From CAYLHB01 sp041908795 (GTDB taxonomy: Bacteria; Patescibacteriota; Minisyncoccia; Phycocordibacterales; UBA12088): a stretch of DNA of 22,224 nt. Each line of letters begins with the position of its first letter. The first letter of the stretch is position 1. Below, in pieces: positions 19,822-22,224 of this stretch. The position numbers and the translations under genes are program-made. The stretch lies in assembly GCA_041908795.1 (NCBI GenBank), contig JAYRER010000007.1, positions 1 to 22,224 on the forward strand. Reading direction: 5' to 3'. The notes under the pieces were generated by a model, which made no database searches, was not told the DNA's origin, and saw only the letters and a list, made by a program, of their open reading frames with translations.

Positions 19822-22224
19822 ATGCACCGATTTGTACGTATGGGGACTCTAGCTGTGTTTGCGGGATTTGTTTTAGTATCCCTTCTACAGACTGAGGTGT
19901 ATGCCGCAACATACAACCCCAGTACCGATGTGAAGGTAACAGATTTTGGTGCAACGGCACAACCTGCTTCGGAGGTTATAAATGACTCCTCATGTAGTTT
20001 GACCGATGATACCCAATCATTTATTCAAGCAATTTATACTGCAAAGATACAGGGTAAACGAGTTTTTGTTCCTTCAGGGATTTTTACACATAAAGAACTT
20101 GTACTTGATGGGGTGGGAATAGTAGGTGAGGGGGACTCCTCACATCTCTATGCATGTGATCCCTTGGATGCAAGTGTGGTGCTTACGGGCATGTCGCCAT
20201 CACTGGTTGACCTTAAGATCGAAGTGAAAGGATTAGCTCGTTCACTAGATCCTGTGCCAGCCGTGCATGTTCAGCAGGCAATAAATTTTGTGATAAAGAA
20301 TAATACAATTATTCGCGGGGGGGTTGGTATTATGGCAATTAAGTGGAGTGGACCTGGTGTGGTGACGAGTAATCACATTAGTGATACCGCCGCCGATGGA
20401 ATTCACATCACAAGCGGTTCACACGACATACTAGTAGGTTCAAATGTGGTGGAGGGCACGCGAGACGATGGTATTGGAGTTATTGGATATAGGAAGGCAC
20501 CAGACACTACACCAAAAAATATTTTCATTTGGAACAACACGATTCGAAATCAGTTGGTAGCCGGTAGAGGAATAGCTGTAGGAGGAGGCCAACAAGTTAC
20601 TGTACTTAATAATGATGTTTCAAAAACTCAAGGTGCTGGAATTCAGGTTATGTCGGAATCAAGCTACAGTCTTGGATCGAGTTATAATGTTGTGGTCAGA
20701 GGGAACACCATTCGTGAGGCAGTCGACACTCTTAATGTAAAATCAATTGCTTCAAAACCTGGTGGGATAGACATACATGGAGGAGCGCAAGATATTCATA
20801 CGATCAGTAACATTCTGGTGGAAGAAAACCACATAAGCGGGGTACCGTATTTTGGAATTCGCATAAGAAAAAATGCCTTCAACGTCTTAGTGCGCGACAA
20901 TGTTATTAATGAAACACCTCTTGGGGTGAGGGTAGATGAGAATTCTGATTTACAAAGTATTGTAACAAAGGGAAATATTTTTAATGGAACGGAAAATAAT
21001 CCGAGCGCAGGAATAGAAAATTTTTCGGTAATCGGTTCTGATCTTACAGCGATAAAAACCAATGATCAGTATCCTCCAATGCCCCCACAACAACTTGTTG
21101 TCAGTCAGGAATCTGGAGGAGTGATGTTACGATGGGAGCAGTTGAACAACGATGTCAATTATTGTCGGGTATACCGAAATGGTCGCCTGTATGGCAGAGC
21201 ATCTGGAACCACTTTTATTGATCAGGACATCATCCCTGGCGTGCAGTACACGTATAAAGTTTCTGCGGTTGATTCGTCAGAGAACGAGTCATTGCCGTCC
21301 CTCTCTAAAACGTTTAGTTCAACAAATTCAACACGTGCACAAAGACCAAGTGTGGGATTTGATTTTTCCAACCAGAGCTACAACAGTACGCTATACAGCG
21401 AGTATGATGATGTACTCAAAAAAACTCTCTCCATTCCTTATAGGACTTTTAAAGGTTCAGGCAGCGGTCACATCCTTCGCTTAGAGGGAGATGTGGAACG
21501 AATCAGTGGGGGTCCAAGCGGGAACGCTGTCCGTTTTCCGAGCAGTGTTCCCAAAACTTTTCCCGGGAAAGAACAAAAACTTCGGTACGCACTGCCTAAT
21601 CCAGCTCATCTATTACTTGCTAATCTAGGGATTCCACTAGGTACTAGCTTTCACATACGTACATCAATAAACAATTCAAGTGATCAGACAGGTGTTGTGT
21701 TTGATTCTTTTAACAGTAGCCATGCTAAGGCGCGACTGCGAGTTGTTGATGTTGTGAGTGTAGGGTCTGCGACAACTACCAGATTTGAGTTAGTTTTAAA
21801 TAACGATTTTTATTTAAAACAGCAGATCATAGTAAGTTCGAAAACAAAGCTTCAAAAAAATACACACCATCTTGTCGAGACTGGTGTAGATGGAAACTTA
21901 GCCTACTTGTATGTGGATGGTGTACTTGAAGATTCAAAATCGCTTGTTGGGACTGTATTTGAAAATGTTCAATATGGACCAATTTTTACTATTGGTGCTC
22001 GTTGGGATGGTGACAACAATTTTGCTGGAGAAATAGGATCATTTGATGTGTACGAGCAACGTTCACTTGCAACCACCCCACCTCCCACCACCCCCCCAAC
22101 CCCCACCACTCCCTCCGCCACCCTCAGCCTCACGAAGGGCACCATTGAGTCCGGTCAGTCCACCACACTCTCATGGACCTCCGCGCAGAGTACCTCATGC
22201 ACCGGTACCGGCTTCTCTACCGGA
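19822..22224 (+). CDS. Secreted beta-helix / FnIII / LamG-like surface protein, 3' end beyond the window
   Basis: An unbroken frame of 801 codons runs from the ATG at 19822 to the window edge with no stop. A signal peptide (about 1-28, ending EVYA) is followed by a pectate-lyase-like N-terminus (VTDFGA, then DDTQSFIQAI and GKRVFVPSGIF). Many short repeats with NNTI, NHIS and GI turns follow, a right-handed beta-helix to about 410. A fibronectin-III-like domain (about 418-495, ending VQYTYKVSAVDSSENES) and a LamG-like domain (about 512-748, with AYLYVDGVLED) come next. A Pro/Thr linker leads into the first Ig-like repeat at about 766. It is probably a glycan-binding or glycan-cleaving surface protein; no catalytic residues are certain. 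Up to the linker the DNA is clearly A/T-richer than the rest of the window. Confidence 0.8.
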   Translation, partial: MHRFVRMGTLAVFAGFVLVSLLQTEVYAATYNPSTDVKVTDFGATAQPASEVINDSSCSLTDDTQSFIQAIYTAKIQGKRVFVPSGIFTHKELVLDGVGIVGEGDSSHLYACDPLDASVVLTGMSPSLVDLKIEVKGLARSLDPVPAVHVQQAINFVIKNNTIIRGGVGIMAIKWSGPGVVTSNHISDTAADGIHITSGSHDILVGSNVVEGTRDDGIGVIGYRKAPDTTPKNIFIWNNTIRNQLVAGRGIAVGGGQQVTVLNNDVSKTQGAGIQVMSESSYSLGSSYNVVVRGNTIREAVDTLNVKSIASKPGGIDIHGGAQDIHTISNILVEENHISGVPYFGIRIRKNAFNVLVRDNVINETPLGVRVDENSDLQSIVTKGNIFNGTENNPSAGIENFSVIGSDLTAIKTNDQYPPMPPQQLVVSQESGGVMLRWEQLNNDVNYCRVYRNGRLYGRASGTTFIDQDIIPGVQYTYKVSAVDSSENESLPSLSKTFSSTNSTRAQRPSVGFDFSNQSYNSTLYSEYDDVLKKTLSIPYRTFKGSGSGHILRLEGDVERISGGPSGNAVRFPSSVPKTFPGKEQKLRYALPNPAHLLLANLGIPLGTSFHIRTSINNSSDQTGVVFDSFNSSHAKARLRVVDVVSVGSATTTRFELVLNNDFYLKQQIIVSSKTKLQKNTHHLVETGVDGNLAYLYVDGVLEDSKSLVGTVFENVQYGPIFTIGARWDGDNNFAGEIGSFDVYEQRSLATTPPPTTPPTPTTPSATLSLTKGTIESGQSTTLSWTSAQSTSCTGTGFSTG

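Noticed and set aside
19721..19960. Minus-strand open frame of 79 codons
   Set aside because: It crosses the divergent promoter region and the signal-peptide coding region of the beta-helix gene, with no supporting features.
1..22224. CRISPR arrays, rRNA or tRNA genes, replication origins
   Set aside because: No regularly spaced direct repeats, rRNA-like or tRNA-like segments, or DnaA-box clusters were seen on either strand.

Overview
The window looks like a chromosomal segment of a Patescibacteria/CPR bacterium, most likely Parcubacteria; a fairly GC-rich lineage such as Kaiserbacteria is possible, but I cannot settle the rank. The grounds are a secreted protein with repeated GYAWSSNxGWI motifs, the start of a Pro/Thr-linked Ig-like repeat (ATLSLTKGTIESGQSTTLSW), a membrane-fusion protein with a beta-rich insert in its hairpin, C39-like and SLT/PG-binding proteins of the sizes usual there, and many genes with no Shine-Dalgarno sequence. 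TGA is used as an ordinary stop, so the code is standard (11).

Layout. 1-300: tail of an IS30-family transposase, then a short hydrophobic ORF that may be a disrupted gene. 437-3913: three-gene MacAB-like export operon (membrane-fusion protein, FtsX-type permease, ATPase). 4010-5207: DUF2177 and DUF1295 membrane protein pair. 5263-7327: a DUF1801-containing fusion protein, an anchored protein of unknown function and a cupin, separated by hairpins and a terminator. 7328-7583: non-coding DNA with several perfect hairpins. 7580-12433: copper operon of CsoR repressor, DUF305 protein, P1B-type Cu ATPase, an HMA-SafE/DsbD-like membrane protein, a membrane-anchored cupredoxin-like protein and a frameshifted MGMT gene. 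12473-15964: CREST/ceramidase-like membrane protein, C39-like peptidase with a coupled 29-residue ORF, SLT-like plus PG-binding protein, and the GYAW-repeat surface protein. 16052-17119: single-domain response regulator and a small kinase-like protein with a degenerate ATPase domain. 17200-19701 (minus strand): HD/HD-GYP-like protein coupled to a GtrA-like protein, then a CorA-type transporter. 19822 to the window end: an open-ended secreted beta-helix/FnIII/LamG-like protein with a sharp base-composition break near its linker.

How the parts work together. The copper operon is the clearest functional unit. A perfect palindrome, ATACCCC-TAG-GGGGTAT, lies between the -35 and -10 boxes of its promoter, and the -10 box ends only 6 bases before the csoR ATG. 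The operon therefore looks autorepressed by CsoR and transcribed as a leaderless mRNA. The same design, with a -10 box 6-8 bases before the start codon and no Shine-Dalgarno, recurs at several other genes. Palindromes in or over the promoters of the cupin and response-regulator genes suggest two further regulated promoters.

All assignments come from reading motifs by eye; no database search was run.
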